In this document: positions 1-8,727 of the stretch, piece after piece
Position numbering within the stretch: position 1 is the first letter of the stretch
Layout of the letters: every line of letters begins with the position of its first letter
Origin: Rhodobacteraceae bacterium Water-Bin34
Lineage (GTDB): Bacteria; Pseudomonadota; Alphaproteobacteria; Rhodobacterales; Rhodobacteraceae
NCBI GenBank assembly: GCA_900197625.1
Contig: FZLS01000016.1
Span: forward strand, 1 to 45,646
DNA: 45,646 bases
Direction: 5' to 3'
Position numbers and translations under genes: made by a program
The notes under the pieces: model-generated
The model's input: only the letters and a program-made list of their open reading frames with translations
Database searches by the model: none
What the model was told of the DNA's origin: nothing

Positions 1-487
1 AATCTCTAATAGTAACAAATAGTACAGCAATAAGTACAAAGCTTACATTTGGATCAAAAGAATCCATTCCTGGTCTAATTATAATCAAAACACCGATAAG
101 ACCAATAATTATTGCTAACCAACGTCTCCAACCGACAGTTTCACCTAGAAAAAATGCAGCACCCATTGTAATAATTAATGGAGTTACCTGAAAAACTGCT
201 GCCACAGTTGAAAGAGGAATAAGTGTTAACGCTGTAATAAACGCAACTGCAGCTATTCCTTCAGCAAATTGACGTATTACCATTCCCTTCGTCCAAAAAA
301 CCTTTGAAGTAAGATTATATCCTTTAATTTTTGCCATTAGAGCAAATGCTAAGCTACTTCCGATTCCAAAAGTAATTAAGATTTGTCCTGTAGATAAGTT
401 CACAGAAAGTTTTTTCATGAACAAATCTTCCATTGTGAAGCCAGCCATAGCTATTAGCATCAGTAAAATACCTTTGAAATTATTCAT
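1..487 (-). CDS. EamA/DMT-family transporter, partial (C-terminal part off window)
   Basis: An open frame on the minus strand starts at ATG 487 and runs off the left edge after about 162 codons. The protein begins MNNFKGILLMLIAMAGF and shows alternating hydrophobic helices. It has the typical EamA repeat pattern, with IPLSTVAAVFQVTPLI followed by FFLGETVGWRRWLAIIIGLIGVLIIIRPG at the end of the first EamA repeat. EamA/DMT proteins are ten-helix inner-membrane exporters or permeases of metabolites; no substrate can be read from this sequence. It is divergent from ttcA with about 100 bases between them. Only the first repeat is visible, so completeness of the gene cannot be judged. Confidence 0.85.
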   Translation of the reverse strand, partial: MNNFKGILLMLIAMAGFTMEDLFMKKLSVNLSTGQILITFGIGSSLAFALMAKIKGYNLTSKVFWTKGMVIRQFAEGIAAVAFITALTLIPLSTVAAVFQVTPLIITMGAAFFLGETVGWRRWLAIIIGLIGVLIIIRPGMDSFDPNVSFVLIAVLFVTIRD

Positions 488-586
488 CAATTACTTTCAA
501 AAAATTAGCTAAAAAATGCTTTATTTGTAATTATAATAAGATTCATTGACTAGCCATCACAATTACAAACAGTTATAGGCAACTTT

Positions 587-1429
587 ATGTTAGATGAACG
601 CAAAGAAATCCATCCCCTTTTTGAAGGTGCACCAAGCACAACAGATTTCAAAAAGTTAAGGAAGAGAATAATCCGCCAAACCCGTGAAGCTGTAGAACAA
701 TACGGTATGATTGAGCGTGGGAAGAAATGGCTGGTTTGCTTATCGGGCGGTAAAGATAGTTACACTCTGTTAGCTGCTCTTACAGAATTGCAATGGCGTG
801 GCTTACTTCCTATCGAAATCATCGCTTGTAATCTTGACCAAGGGCAACCAAATTTTCCAGCAACAGTTTTACCAGAATTCTTAAAAAAAATGGGTGTCCC
901 AAATAGAATTGAATATGAAGACACTTATTCAATTGTAAAAGAGAAGGTTCCTGCTGGGCGTACTTATTGTGCTATGTGCTCAAGACTTAGGCGTGGTAAT
1001 TTATATCGAATAGCGCGAGAAGAAGGTTGTTCAGCTGTAGTATTAGGCCATCATCGAGATGATATTCTAGAAACATTTTTTATGAATTTATTTCATGGTG
1101 GCCGCTTAGCGACAATGCCACCAAAATTAGTTAACGATGAAGGGGACTTATTCGTTTACAGACCTCTAGCTCATGTAGCTGAGGCCGATTGTGAGAAATT
1201 TGCAAAAGCTCTAAATTATCCAATAATACCATGTGATTTATGTGGTTCTCAAGATGGATTACAAAGGCAACAAGTAAAATCTATTTTGGATGAATGGGAG
1301 CAAAACTCACCAGGAAGGCGTCAAGTTTTGTTTAAGAGCTTAACAAATGCTCGACCAAGTCATCTTTTGGATGAAAAGCTATTTAATTTTAGTGGCCTAA
1401 TGCGTCCAAATCCTGCAGAAGATAAATAG
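587..1429 (+). CDS. ttcA: tRNA 2-thiocytidine biosynthesis protein TtcA
   Basis: Cytosolic Fe-S enzyme of the PP-loop ATPase family that puts the 2-thio group on cytidine 32 of certain tRNAs, using ATP to activate the base. The PP-loop motif SGGKDS lies at residues 53-58. The family's cysteines are present: a CAMC pair at about 128-131 and CDLC at about 216-219, which in TtcA include the cluster ligands. [13 protein letters not shown] at about 153-165 is another family signature. At 280 residues it is close to the usual length. It precedes yidC, where many alphaproteobacteria have rnpA. The ATG at 587 lacks a strong Shine-Dalgarno, but the family N-terminus fits it. Confidence 0.95.
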   Translation: MLDERKEIHPLFEGAPSTTDFKKLRKRIIRQTREAVEQYGMIERGKKWLVCLSGGKDSYTLLAALTELQWRGLLPIEIIACNLDQGQPNFPATVLPEFLKKMGVPNRIEYEDTYSIVKEKVPAGRTYCAMCSRLRRGNLYRIAREEGCSAVVLGHHRDDILETFFMNLFHGGRLATMPPKLVNDEGDLFVYRPLAHVAEADCEKFAKALNYPIIPCDLCGSQDGLQRQQVKSILDEWEQNSPGRRQVLFKSLTNARPSHLLDEKLFNFSGLMRPNPAEDK

Positions 1430-1503
1430 CAATTCCCTTGACCTTTTGCTCAATAATCTATTCAACCAAACCAAATTAAAATTCCTATTATCTGGGCGAT
1501 AAA

Positions 1504-3342
1504 ATGCAAGACGACAATAATAAAAATTTGATATTAGCAAGTGTCCTTTCAATGCTAGTGCTTTTAACTTGGTTCTATTTCTTTCCACAAGAAGACTATC
1601 AACCGGTAGCAACCAATCAAAATGCTGTTTCCGATAACGGTATAGCAATCGCTCCATCTGCATCAAATGACATAGCATCTGCGCCTTCGTTAACGACAAC
1701 AGTTTCTGAAACTCGCGAAATAGCCTTAGAAAAAACCAAACGAATAGAAATTAAATCAAATCGTATCGAAGGTTCATTATCATTAACGGGCGCTCGAATA
1801 GATGATCTTAAACTATTAGATTATAATGTAAAATTAAATGATGCATCCGAAAAAGTAACGCTTCTATCTCCAGCTGGCGGCCCGTCTGCTTATTATATTC
1901 TGCATGGGTTTTCACCTGCAGGATCACTAGACTTTAATGATGTGCCAACTGCAACAACTGTATGGTCAATTGAAGACGGTGATATTTTAACACCATCTTC
2001 ACCAGTATTCTTAAAATGGAACAATAATAATGGTTTAATATTTTACAGAAAAATTGAAATTGACGATGACTATATGTTTACCATCTCTCAAAGCGTTGAA
2101 AATAATACAAACTCAAATATTTCATTAGCTCCATATGGCTTAATTGCACAAAAAGGGCCAATTGCGCGAGCTGCTTACGGGCGCCAAGAAAGTTCAAAAA
2201 ACGGTGTTTATATATTACACGAAGGCATTGTGCTTCAAACAGGATCTTCACTTGAAGAGATCGATTATAGTGACATGCCTGATGAAGATTTTTCTTCGTC
2301 CGAGCGTGCAAATTTAAAAATTATAGATTCTAGCAATAAAGGTTGGATTGGTTTTACAGGCAAATACTGGATGACAACATTAATTCCTGACAACTCAGCC
2401 TTCAAAGCAGTATCAAAGTATTCAGAAAACGCTGACAGATACCAGGCTGAGGCGCGCCAAGAAACCATTCAAATACTTGCGGGCCAAACAAAAGAAGTAC
2501 AGTCTAGATTATTCGCAGGTGCAAAAGAATACAAAACAATTAAACACTATGGAGATAAAGAAGGTGTAACTGACTTTGTAGATAGTATTGATTGGGGAAT
2601 GTTCTTTTTTATAACTAAACCAATGTTTGCGTTATTACATTTTTTAAATAGCATGATTGGTAATATGGGTTGGGCAATTATAGCACTTACATTAATTATA
2701 AAAACGATATTATTCCCTCTCGCCTATAAATCTTTCGTATCAATGGCACGCATGAAAGAATTACAACCAGAAATGGAAAAACTAAAAGAAAAGCATGGTG
2801 ACGATCGCCAGGCCATGCAAAAAGCTACAATGGAAATGTATCGAACAAAAAAGGTAAATCCAGCTGCTGGATGTTTGCCTATTCTTTTACAAATACCCAT
2901 CTTCTTCTCTTTGTACAAAGTTATTTTCGTAACTTTAGAACTACGCCATGCACCATTTGTTGGGTGGCTTAAAGACTTATCAGTTCCAGATCCTAGTTCA
3001 TTGCTAAATTTATTTGGATTAATGCCTTGGGATGCACCTGGTCCAAATAGTTTCTTTGTTATTTTGTCAATCGGCGTTTGGCCAATTTTAATGGGCATAA
3101 CAATGTGGCTGCAACAAAAACTGAACCCAGCCCCTACAGATAAAACACAAGCAATGATTTTTGCTTGGATGCCTTGGGTATTTATGTTCATGCTTGGTGG
3201 GTTTGCATCTGGATTGGTAATCTATTGGGTTGCAAACAACACGCTTACTTTCATACAACAATATACGATTATGAGAAGCCAAGGAGTTAATCCAGATATT
3301 TTAGGTAATATGTTTAAGCGCTTCAAAAAAGAAGAAAACTAA
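1504..3342 (+). CDS. yidC: Membrane protein insertase YidC
   Basis: Inner-membrane insertase that inserts and folds membrane proteins, alone or with SecYEG. Residues 8-27 form the first transmembrane helix, ending at WFYFFPQEDY. A large periplasmic beta domain covers about 60-340. The conserved Oxa1/YidC core starts near residue 357 (WGMFFFITKP) with four more helices. The cytoplasmic helical hairpin ELQPEMEKLKEKHGDDRQAM and the following NPAAGCLPILLQIPIFFSLYKV are diagnostic. The 612-residue length fits Gram-negative YidC. The stop overlaps the next start (TAATG), so the MOSC gene and engB are probably translationally coupled to it. Confidence 0.97.
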   Translation: MQDDNNKNLILASVLSMLVLLTWFYFFPQEDYQPVATNQNAVSDNGIAIAPSASNDIASAPSLTTTVSETREIALEKTKRIEIKSNRIEGSLSLTGARIDDLKLLDYNVKLNDASEKVTLLSPAGGPSAYYILHGFSPAGSLDFNDVPTATTVWSIEDGDILTPSSPVFLKWNNNNGLIFYRKIEIDDDYMFTISQSVENNTNSNISLAPYGLIAQKGPIARAAYGRQESSKNGVYILHEGIVLQTGSSLEEIDYSDMPDEDFSSSERANLKIIDSSNKGWIGFTGKYWMTTLIPDNSAFKAVSKYSENADRYQAEARQETIQILAGQTKEVQSRLFAGAKEYKTIKHYGDKEGVTDFVDSIDWGMFFFITKPMFALLHFLNSMIGNMGWAIIALTLIIKTILFPLAYKSFVSMARMKELQPEMEKLKEKHGDDRQAMQKATMEMYRTKKVNPAAGCLPILLQIPIFFSLYKVIFVTLELRHAPFVGWLKDLSVPDPSSLLNLFGLMPWDAPGPNSFFVILSIGVWPILMGITMWLQQKLNPAPTDKTQAMIFAWMPWVFMFMLGGFASGLVIYWVANNTLTFIQQYTIMRSQGVNPDILGNMFKRFKKEEN

Positions 3343-4088
3343 TGGGTTCCGTCGCTAATTTATGGCGGCACCCTATAAAAGGCGTTGGGCGCGAAGAGCT
3401 TAAAAGTGTAAAATTAGAAAATGGGCGATGTATGCCTATGGATCGAATTTGGGCAGTTGCTCATGAAAACTCAAAAGTAAACTTTCAAAATCCAGAATGG
3501 GCGTCATGTCTAAATTTTGTAAGGGCAGCAAGTAACTATGAATTAATGGCCATATCTTCTTTTTTAAACGATGAATCAGGACAAATCACACTCAAACACC
3601 CAAAACTAAACGACCTAACCGTCGACCCAGATTTAGACAGTGATAAAATCGTCAATTGGCTTATTAAGATATGTAATCCAAATCGTTCATTACCTCTAAA
3701 AGTATTTAAAACTAATAGAGGAATTACAGATACATCAGCAGAAACAATATCAATTCATTCTAACTCTACTTTGGAAGACCTTTCAAAAAATATGAACAAA
3801 CCTTTAGACCAAAGGCGCTTTCGAGGAAATATATGGTTAAATGGTGAAACAGCTTGGTCTGAATTTGATTGGATAGGTAAAATAATGCGTATTGGTACTG
3901 CTGAAATAGAGATTATAGAACCAATTGAACGCTGCATGGCCACGACAGTGGACCCTGAGACCGCTATTTCAAATGCAGATACATTAAATACACTCAACAA
4001 AGTATATGGGCATCAAAACTTTGGAGTATTTGGTATAGTCTCAAAATCTGGTTATATAAACATCGGGGATAAGGCAGAATTAATTTAA
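3342..4088 (+). CDS. MOSC domain protein
   Basis: A MOSC-fold protein with an N-terminal beta-barrel: LWRHPIKGVGREELKSVKLE at residues 7-26 is the usual MOSC-N opening. The MOSC core carries the conserved cysteine in ERCMATTVDPET at about 195-206, followed by the GHQNFGVFG and GYINIGDKAEL strands at the end. MOSC domains occur in molybdenum cofactor sulfurases and mARC-like reductases and bind sulfur or molybdenum cofactor through this cysteine. The exact substrate of this stand-alone form is not known to me. It overlaps yidC by one base and engB by one base, a three-gene coupled arrangement I recall as common in alphaproteobacteria. Confidence 0.88.
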   Translation: MGSVANLWRHPIKGVGREELKSVKLENGRCMPMDRIWAVAHENSKVNFQNPEWASCLNFVRAASNYELMAISSFLNDESGQITLKHPKLNDLTVDPDLDSDKIVNWLIKICNPNRSLPLKVFKTNRGITDTSAETISIHSNSTLEDLSKNMNKPLDQRRFRGNIWLNGETAWSEFDWIGKIMRIGTAEIEIIEPIERCMATTVDPETAISNADTLNTLNKVYGHQNFGVFGIVSKSGYINIGDKAELI

Positions 4089-4738
4089 TGGAAATGCAAT
4101 ATACAATCGCAGAAAATGCAACTCCTGATGAGGTCGAGAAAGGACGATTGTTATTCTCGCAACCTACAGATTTTTTAAAAGGCGTTGTAGCAATGGATGG
4201 AATGCCTCCAGCTGATAGGATGGAAGTTTGTTTCGCAGGTCGTTCAAATGTTGGAAAATCAAGTTTGATAAATGCACTTACTGGGCGAAAGTCATTGGCA
4301 CGTACATCGAATACCCCTGGGCGCACGCAAGAAATTAATTTTTTCACTCTTCATGAAAGCCATTATTTAGTTGATGTACCAGGTTACGGGTTTGCAAATG
4401 CACCATTACCTGTAGTGAAAAAATGGCAATCACTCTTAAAAGCATATTTATCAGGCAGAGCTTCATTACGTCGAGTTTTCTTACTCATAGACTCACGCCA
4501 TGGTGTAAAATCAGTAGATGAAGAGATAATGGAATTATTAGGCCGATCAGCAGTAACTTTTCAAGTTGTATTAACAAAAGCAGATAAACCCAAGAAAATA
4601 GACTTAGAAAATGTAATATCAGAGACAAGTAAAATTGTAGCCAAATATCCTGCAGCTTATCCTGAGTTTGTCTTAACATCGTCTGAAAGAGGTGATGGAA
4701 TACCTACATTGAGACACATTATAGGTACGTTAATCTAA
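4088..4738 (+). CDS. engB: Ribosome biogenesis GTPase EngB (YihA/YsxC)
   Basis: A small GTPase needed for late assembly of the large ribosomal subunit. G1 is GRSNVGKSS at about residues 51-59. The switch region has TSNTPGRTQEINFF, G3 is VDVPGYGFA, G4 is TKADK and G5 is TSS near the end. The N-terminal extension before G1 and the PGRTQ motif distinguish EngB from Era and Der. It starts at the ATG overlapping the MOSC stop; a second ATG two codons later (MQYT) is an equally possible start. At 216 residues it is normal length. Confidence 0.95.
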   Translation: MEMQYTIAENATPDEVEKGRLLFSQPTDFLKGVVAMDGMPPADRMEVCFAGRSNVGKSSLINALTGRKSLARTSNTPGRTQEINFFTLHESHYLVDVPGYGFANAPLPVVKKWQSLLKAYLSGRASLRRVFLLIDSRHGVKSVDEEIMELLGRSAVTFQVVLTKADKPKKIDLENVISETSKIVAKYPAAYPEFVLTSSERGDGIPTLRHIIGTLI

Positions 4739-4813
4739 ATCTTAATATTTAAATTCTCTTGGCGACAGCTAATTTCCTAGTTAAAGATAACCAAACAAAA
4801 GGTGGTTATGGTT

Positions 4814-5677
4814 ATGGAGAAGTCGCAGGCTATGGAACGTGATTCAATTGCTACAGCAAGAATGTTATCAGAAGCTTTGCCACACATACAGCGGCATGAT
4901 GGCTCTATTGTCGTTATAAAACTAGGAGGCCATGCAATATCAAGTGATAAAGCGATGAAAAGCTTTGCTAGAGATATTGTATTAATGCACCAATGTAATT
5001 TGAAACCAGTTATTGTTCATGGCGGTGGCCCGATGATCAATGAAATGCTTGATAAGCTTAATATTCAAACTAAGTTTGTTGAAGGGAAACGAGTAAGTAC
5101 TCCTGAAACAGTTGATGTTGTAGAAATGGTTTTATCGGGCAAAGTAAATAAAACAATAGTTCAAGCTATTAATAGCCAGGGCGGAAAAGCTGTTGGTTTA
5201 TCCGGAAAAGACGCAAATTTATTACAATGTAAACAGGTTAATAAATTACTCGGTATGGTAGGTGATCCATATTCTGTAAATGCTGATGTAATTCATTCTT
5301 TAATAGAAAATGATTTCATTCCAGTAATAGCACCTTTAGGTTCAGGTGAAAATGGTGAAACATATAATGTTAATGGAGATACTGCTGCAGGTGCCATTGC
5401 GGGAGGCCTTAAAGCCGATAGATTGCTATTATTAACAGATGTTGATGGTGTTAAAGATAAAGATGGTGACGTTCTGACAAACCTCAGTGCAGAACAGGTC
5501 AACAAAATGACAAAAAATAATATTATTGTGGGAGGCATGATTCCAAAAACTCAGACTGCACTTGATGCAATATCTGATGGAGTCAGAGCGGTTGTAATTA
5601 TGGATGGCCGTGTGCCTAATGCATGCTTATTAGAACTATTTACGGATCATGGCGCAGGCTCAATGATACGTGCATAA
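4814..5677 (+). CDS. argB: Acetylglutamate kinase
   Basis: Cytosolic enzyme of arginine synthesis that phosphorylates N-acetyl-L-glutamate with ATP. Amino-acid-kinase motifs are clear: VIKLGGHA at about residues 33-40 and [12 protein letters not shown] at about 67-78. [28 protein letters not shown] and [14 protein letters not shown] are in the C-terminal half. The frame is open from a GTG at 4802 and has ATGs at 4808 and 4814. I chose 4814 because an AAGGTGG Shine-Dalgarno lies about eight bases upstream; the earlier starts would sit on top of it. argH is also in this window but about 30 kb away. Confidence 0.95.
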   Translation: MEKSQAMERDSIATARMLSEALPHIQRHDGSIVVIKLGGHAISSDKAMKSFARDIVLMHQCNLKPVIVHGGGPMINEMLDKLNIQTKFVEGKRVSTPETVDVVEMVLSGKVNKTIVQAINSQGGKAVGLSGKDANLLQCKQVNKLLGMVGDPYSVNADVIHSLIENDFIPVIAPLGSGENGETYNVNGDTAAGAIAGGLKADRLLLLTDVDGVKDKDGDVLTNLSAEQVNKMTKNNIIVGGMIPKTQTALDAISDGVRAVVIMDGRVPNACLLELFTDHGAGSMIRA

Positions 5678-5690
5678 TTAAAAGGTTAAT

Positions 5691-6482
5691 ATGTCAGATA
5701 CAATACTTCGTCTAACTTTTTTCTTAAGTATTCTAATTATACTTATAATGGCAGAAATTTTATTGCCAAAAAAGAAACGTATTCATAACCGTAAAGACAG
5801 GTGGATTACGAATGGGTTAATAACTCTCATTAACACTGCATCCGTTAATATTGTTCATATAGCTATTCCACTTATTGCTATAGTTGCAGCGGTTGATGTT
5901 TCAAATGGAAAGATGGGGCTTTTCAATATAATAAATTTTCCAATCTGGATAGAAATAATACTAACGGTAATTATTTTAGATTTTATAATTTGGGGGCAGC
6001 ACCTCTTAAGCCATAAAATTCCGTTTGTGTGGAGATTCCATAGAATGCACCACACAGATCGAGATCTTGATGTAACAACAGCTGTTCGTTTCCACCCTTT
6101 TGAAATTATTTTTTCAATGTTTATAAAGATAACATCCATTTATATATTAGGAGCAAGCGCTATTGCTGTAATAATTTTTGAGATAATGTTAAATGGGATG
6201 GCAATGTTCAATCACGCGAATCTAAGAATTCCCTTTAGAATTGAAAATATTTTGAGGAAATTTATTGTAACACCAGATCTTCATAGGATTCATCATTCCA
6301 TATATATAGACGAGCATAACAAAAATTTTGGCTTTTCATTATCAATTTGGGATAAAATATTTAAATGTTATTTAGACCAACCTCGTGATGGCCATAAAGA
6401 TATGAAACTTGGTTTAAAGTGGCAAAACGATAAACCAACAAAATTAGGTTGGTCACTTTGGATACCGTTCAAAAAATTATAA
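5691..6482 (+). CDS. Sterol desaturase / fatty acid hydroxylase family protein
   Basis: A membrane diiron hydroxylase or desaturase of the fatty-acid hydroxylase superfamily. The metal-binding histidine boxes are visible: HLLSH at about residues 104-108, HRMHH at about 117-121 and HRIHH at about 198-202, with an isolated histidine in FNHANLR between them. Two or three hydrophobic hairpins precede them (residues 6-24, 42-66 and 83-103). Bacterial members hydroxylate acyl chains, carotenoids or lipids; nothing here fixes the substrate. The end of the gene overlaps the next, ferredoxin-like gene in another frame, which suggests joint expression and possibly a functional partner. It starts 13 bases after argB. 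Confidence 0.88.
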   Translation: MSDTILRLTFFLSILIILIMAEILLPKKKRIHNRKDRWITNGLITLINTASVNIVHIAIPLIAIVAAVDVSNGKMGLFNIINFPIWIEIILTVIILDFIIWGQHLLSHKIPFVWRFHRMHHTDRDLDVTTAVRFHPFEIIFSMFIKITSIYILGASAIAVIIFEIMLNGMAMFNHANLRIPFRIENILRKFIVTPDLHRIHHSIYIDEHNKNFGFSLSIWDKIFKCYLDQPRDGHKDMKLGLKWQNDKPTKLGWSLWIPFKKL

Positions 6483-7114
6483 AATTATCAGATATAGAAT
6501 CTTATACTAGCAAGATTGGTTTGGAAATTTCAGGTTCTTTTTATCCAAATCCAAATCAAACTATAATATTGCTTAGTCCTGCAGATAATTTTTGGGATAT
6601 ATTTAAAAAAAGTGAAGAATATACTCAAAAAGTAAAGGACCCTATAGATAATTGGTCTTTCAGAGTAATTTCAAACATTGCAAATAAGCTTTTTGCTAAA
6701 CCTGAATTCCCTTTTGGTCAAAAAGATAACGCACCTTTCCTCGAGTGGGCAAAATTATCAGGAAAAGCGTGGAGTTCTCCTGTTGGAATGTTAGTTCATA
6801 ATAAGATGGGTTTAATGATAAGTTATCGTGGTGCATTAGTATTTGATTATCAAATTAAATTTAAAAAATTATATACTAATAGCCCCTGCAATAAATGTAT
6901 CGATAAACCTTGTATTAATGCATGCCCTGTAAAAGCTTTAACATCTAAAGGGTATGATATTCAAAGTTGTTATAATTTTTTAGATACTGCCGAAGGCAAA
7001 AAATGCATGAAAAATTCATGCCAAGTAAGAACTTCGTGCCCAATTTCAGTTGCAGTAAAACATAATTCAGAACATAGTCTTTTACACATGAACGCTTTTA
7101 AAGGAAATAAATGA
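6449..7114 (+). CDS. Ferredoxin-like 4Fe-4S protein
   Basis: A 221-residue soluble protein with a C-terminal cysteine cluster: PCNKCIDKPCINACPVKAL from about residue 145, a ferredoxin-type 4Fe-4S motif. More cysteines follow (CYNF, KKCMKNSC, TSCPIS) and may bind a second cluster. The N-terminal 140 residues resemble the family annotated as ferredoxin in Rhodobacterales, distantly like epoxyqueuosine reductase but lacking an obvious corrinoid site. No ATG exists before the middle of the gene, so the start is a TTG at 6449 or, better spaced from an AGG, at 6458. Either way it overlaps the hydroxylase gene. It overlaps the SixA gene by four bases (ATGA). The function is unknown. Confidence 0.75.
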   Translation: MVTLDTVQKIIKLSDIESYTSKIGLEISGSFYPNPNQTIILLSPADNFWDIFKKSEEYTQKVKDPIDNWSFRVISNIANKLFAKPEFPFGQKDNAPFLEWAKLSGKAWSSPVGMLVHNKMGLMISYRGALVFDYQIKFKKLYTNSPCNKCIDKPCINACPVKALTSKGYDIQSCYNFLDTAEGKKCMKNSCQVRTSCPISVAVKHNSEHSLLHMNAFKGNK

Positions 7115-7611
7115 AAAGGCTAATAATAACTCGCCATGCAAAATCTGGATGGGAAAATTTAGAACATACAGACTTTCAGAGAACATTAAATGAGCGTGGG
7201 TTAGATGCTTGTATTCTTATTGGAAATTGGTTGTCATCAAAAAACTATATACCGGATGAGGTTTTTTCATCTACAGCCACTAGATGTATTCAAACATGGG
7301 AGAATATTAATTTAAGAATAAATTCAAATGCAAAAGTTTCTTATAAAAACGACCTATACCATTCCTCACCAAATATGATTTTAAATTGTCTCAGTACAGC
7401 TACTAAAGATATAATCTTTTTGACTGCACATAATCCAGGGATTGGTGAATTTGCAGAAAAAATATGTAAATCTCCTCCTATTCATTACAGGTTTTTAGGA
7501 TACCCTTCTGGTGCAACTACAGTAGTTGATTTTAATATATCAAATTGGAATCAAATAAAATTTTCATCTGGCATTCTGCAAGATTTTATTATCCCAAGTG
7601 AACTTAAATAA
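7111..7611 (+). CDS. SixA-type histidine phosphatase
   Basis: A histidine-phosphatase-superfamily protein with the RHG-like motif TRHAKSGW at residues 7-14, where the histidine is the phospho-acceptor. HNPGIGEFAEKI at about 110-121 carries the second conserved histidine, and the proximal arginine is in SSTATRC. SixA removes phosphate from phosphohistidine, first shown for the ArcB Hpt domain and later proposed for the nitrogen-PTS protein NPr. A PTS phosphorelay is encoded 4 kb away, but a link is only speculation. The start overlaps the stop of the ferredoxin-like gene, so the two are coupled. Confidence 0.85.
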   Translation: MKRLIITRHAKSGWENLEHTDFQRTLNERGLDACILIGNWLSSKNYIPDEVFSSTATRCIQTWENINLRINSNAKVSYKNDLYHSSPNMILNCLSTATKDIIFLTAHNPGIGEFAEKICKSPPIHYRFLGYPSGATTVVDFNISNWNQIKFSSGILQDFIIPSELK

Positions 7612-7640
7612 AAAAATATTAAACTTACGGAAGCAAAATC

Positions 7641-8474
7641 TTGAAAGAAAAAACTATTTTAATAACAGGATGTTCATCTGGGATCGGTTATGATGTTGCT
7701 CATACATTGTCAAAGAGAGGATGGCGCGTTTTTGCAACATGTCGATTAGAAAAAGATTGCATTAGACTCCGAAATGAAGGACTCGAAAGCTTCAGGCTTG
7801 ACTATTCATGCGAGAAAAGCATTCAAACTGCTGTAGATGAAACATTTAAGCGAACTAATGGAACTCTAGACGCATTATATAATAATGGCGCATATGCTAT
7901 TCCGGGTTTGGTTCAAGATATACCTAGAGAAGCGTATCGTGCAATTTTTGAAGTAAATCTTTTTGGTTACTTCGATCTTATAAATAAAATAATGCCATCC
8001 ATGCACAATCAAGGTTACGGTCGTATTATTAATTGCTCATCAATACTAGGATTTACAGCAATAGAAGGTCGAGGCGCATATAATGCAACTAAATTTGCCA
8101 TGGAAGGTTTGACCGACACACTAAGATTAGAGCTAAGGAATTCTTCTATAAAAATCATTTTGATAGAACCTGGGCCAATAACTGCAAGTATTAGAATTAA
8201 TTCTCAGCCTCATTTTGAAAAATGGATAAACTGGAAAGACTCGAGTAATTACATTTTTTATGAAAAGAAATTGATACCAAGATTATACTCAACAAAAAAT
8301 ACTCTTGATTTTGGTGAGTTACCAGCTGCTGCAGTTACACAAAAAATAATTCATGCACTTGAATCAAAGAACCCATCACCAAGATACTATGTTACAGTAC
8401 CTACTTTTATAGCTGGTATATGTAATAGGTTATTTTCAACACGAATTTTGGATTGGATTAAATCTAAAATTTAA
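7641..8474 (+). CDS. Short-chain dehydrogenase/reductase
   Basis: A classical SDR oxidoreductase. The nucleotide-binding motif TGCSSGIG is at residues 8-15, NNGAY replaces the NNAG signature, the catalytic serine is in INCSSILG, and YNATK at about 147-151 holds the tyrosine and lysine. At 277 residues it is slightly longer than the classical 250, with a C-terminal helix region ending FSTRILDWIKSKI. It starts at TTG 7641, preceded by CGGAAG at a good distance; no upstream ATG is available. The substrate is unknown. It may be the end of the hydroxylase/ferredoxin/SixA run, but a 29-base gap separates it. Confidence 0.88.
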   Translation: MKEKTILITGCSSGIGYDVAHTLSKRGWRVFATCRLEKDCIRLRNEGLESFRLDYSCEKSIQTAVDETFKRTNGTLDALYNNGAYAIPGLVQDIPREAYRAIFEVNLFGYFDLINKIMPSMHNQGYGRIINCSSILGFTAIEGRGAYNATKFAMEGLTDTLRLELRNSSIKIILIEPGPITASIRINSQPHFEKWINWKDSSNYIFYEKKLIPRLYSTKNTLDFGELPAAAVTQKIIHALESKNPSPRYYVTVPTFIAGICNRLFSTRILDWIKSKI

Positions 8475-8529
8475 ACATATAGACTTCGTATAATCTCGAG
8501 CTAGATCGTAAAAAAAGGGGAATTTGTAA

Positions 8530-8724
8530 ATGGACTTTCTTTATATAATTGTTGTTATCGCAATATTAGCAGTACTAATTGTGCTGATGATCGGACTTGG
8601 TGGCTTTACAACTGGAGGTAATTTCAATCGCAAATATGCTAATAAATTAATGAGGTGGCGTATCATTTTGCAGGCCATTGCGATTGGTTTAATTTTATTA
8701 TTTATAGCATTAAAAGGTAGTTAA
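8530..8724 (+). CDS. Twin-transmembrane microprotein (HIG1-like)
   Basis: A 64-residue protein with two hydrophobic helices, about 3-25 and 44-61, joined by a loop with GGNFNRKYANKLMRWRI. The NKLMRWR stretch before the second helix is the mark of the 'twin transmembrane protein' family, which resembles the HIG1 domain. In alphaproteobacteria I recall it beside the PduO-type adenosyltransferase and etfBA, as here, three bases before the adenosyltransferase start. HIG1 proteins in mitochondria and some bacteria associate with cytochrome oxidase; that role here is only an inference. A GGGGA ribosome-binding site precedes the ATG. Confidence 0.8.
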   Translation: MDFLYIIVVIAILAVLIVLMIGLGGFTTGGNFNRKYANKLMRWRIILQAIAIGLILLFIALKGS

Positions 8725-8727
8725 AAA

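Noticed and set aside
2724-3191. 155-codon open frame on the minus strand opposite yidC
   Set aside because: It lies wholly inside yidC, has no ribosome-binding site, and shows no recognisable motif; it mirrors the conserved yidC coding sequence.
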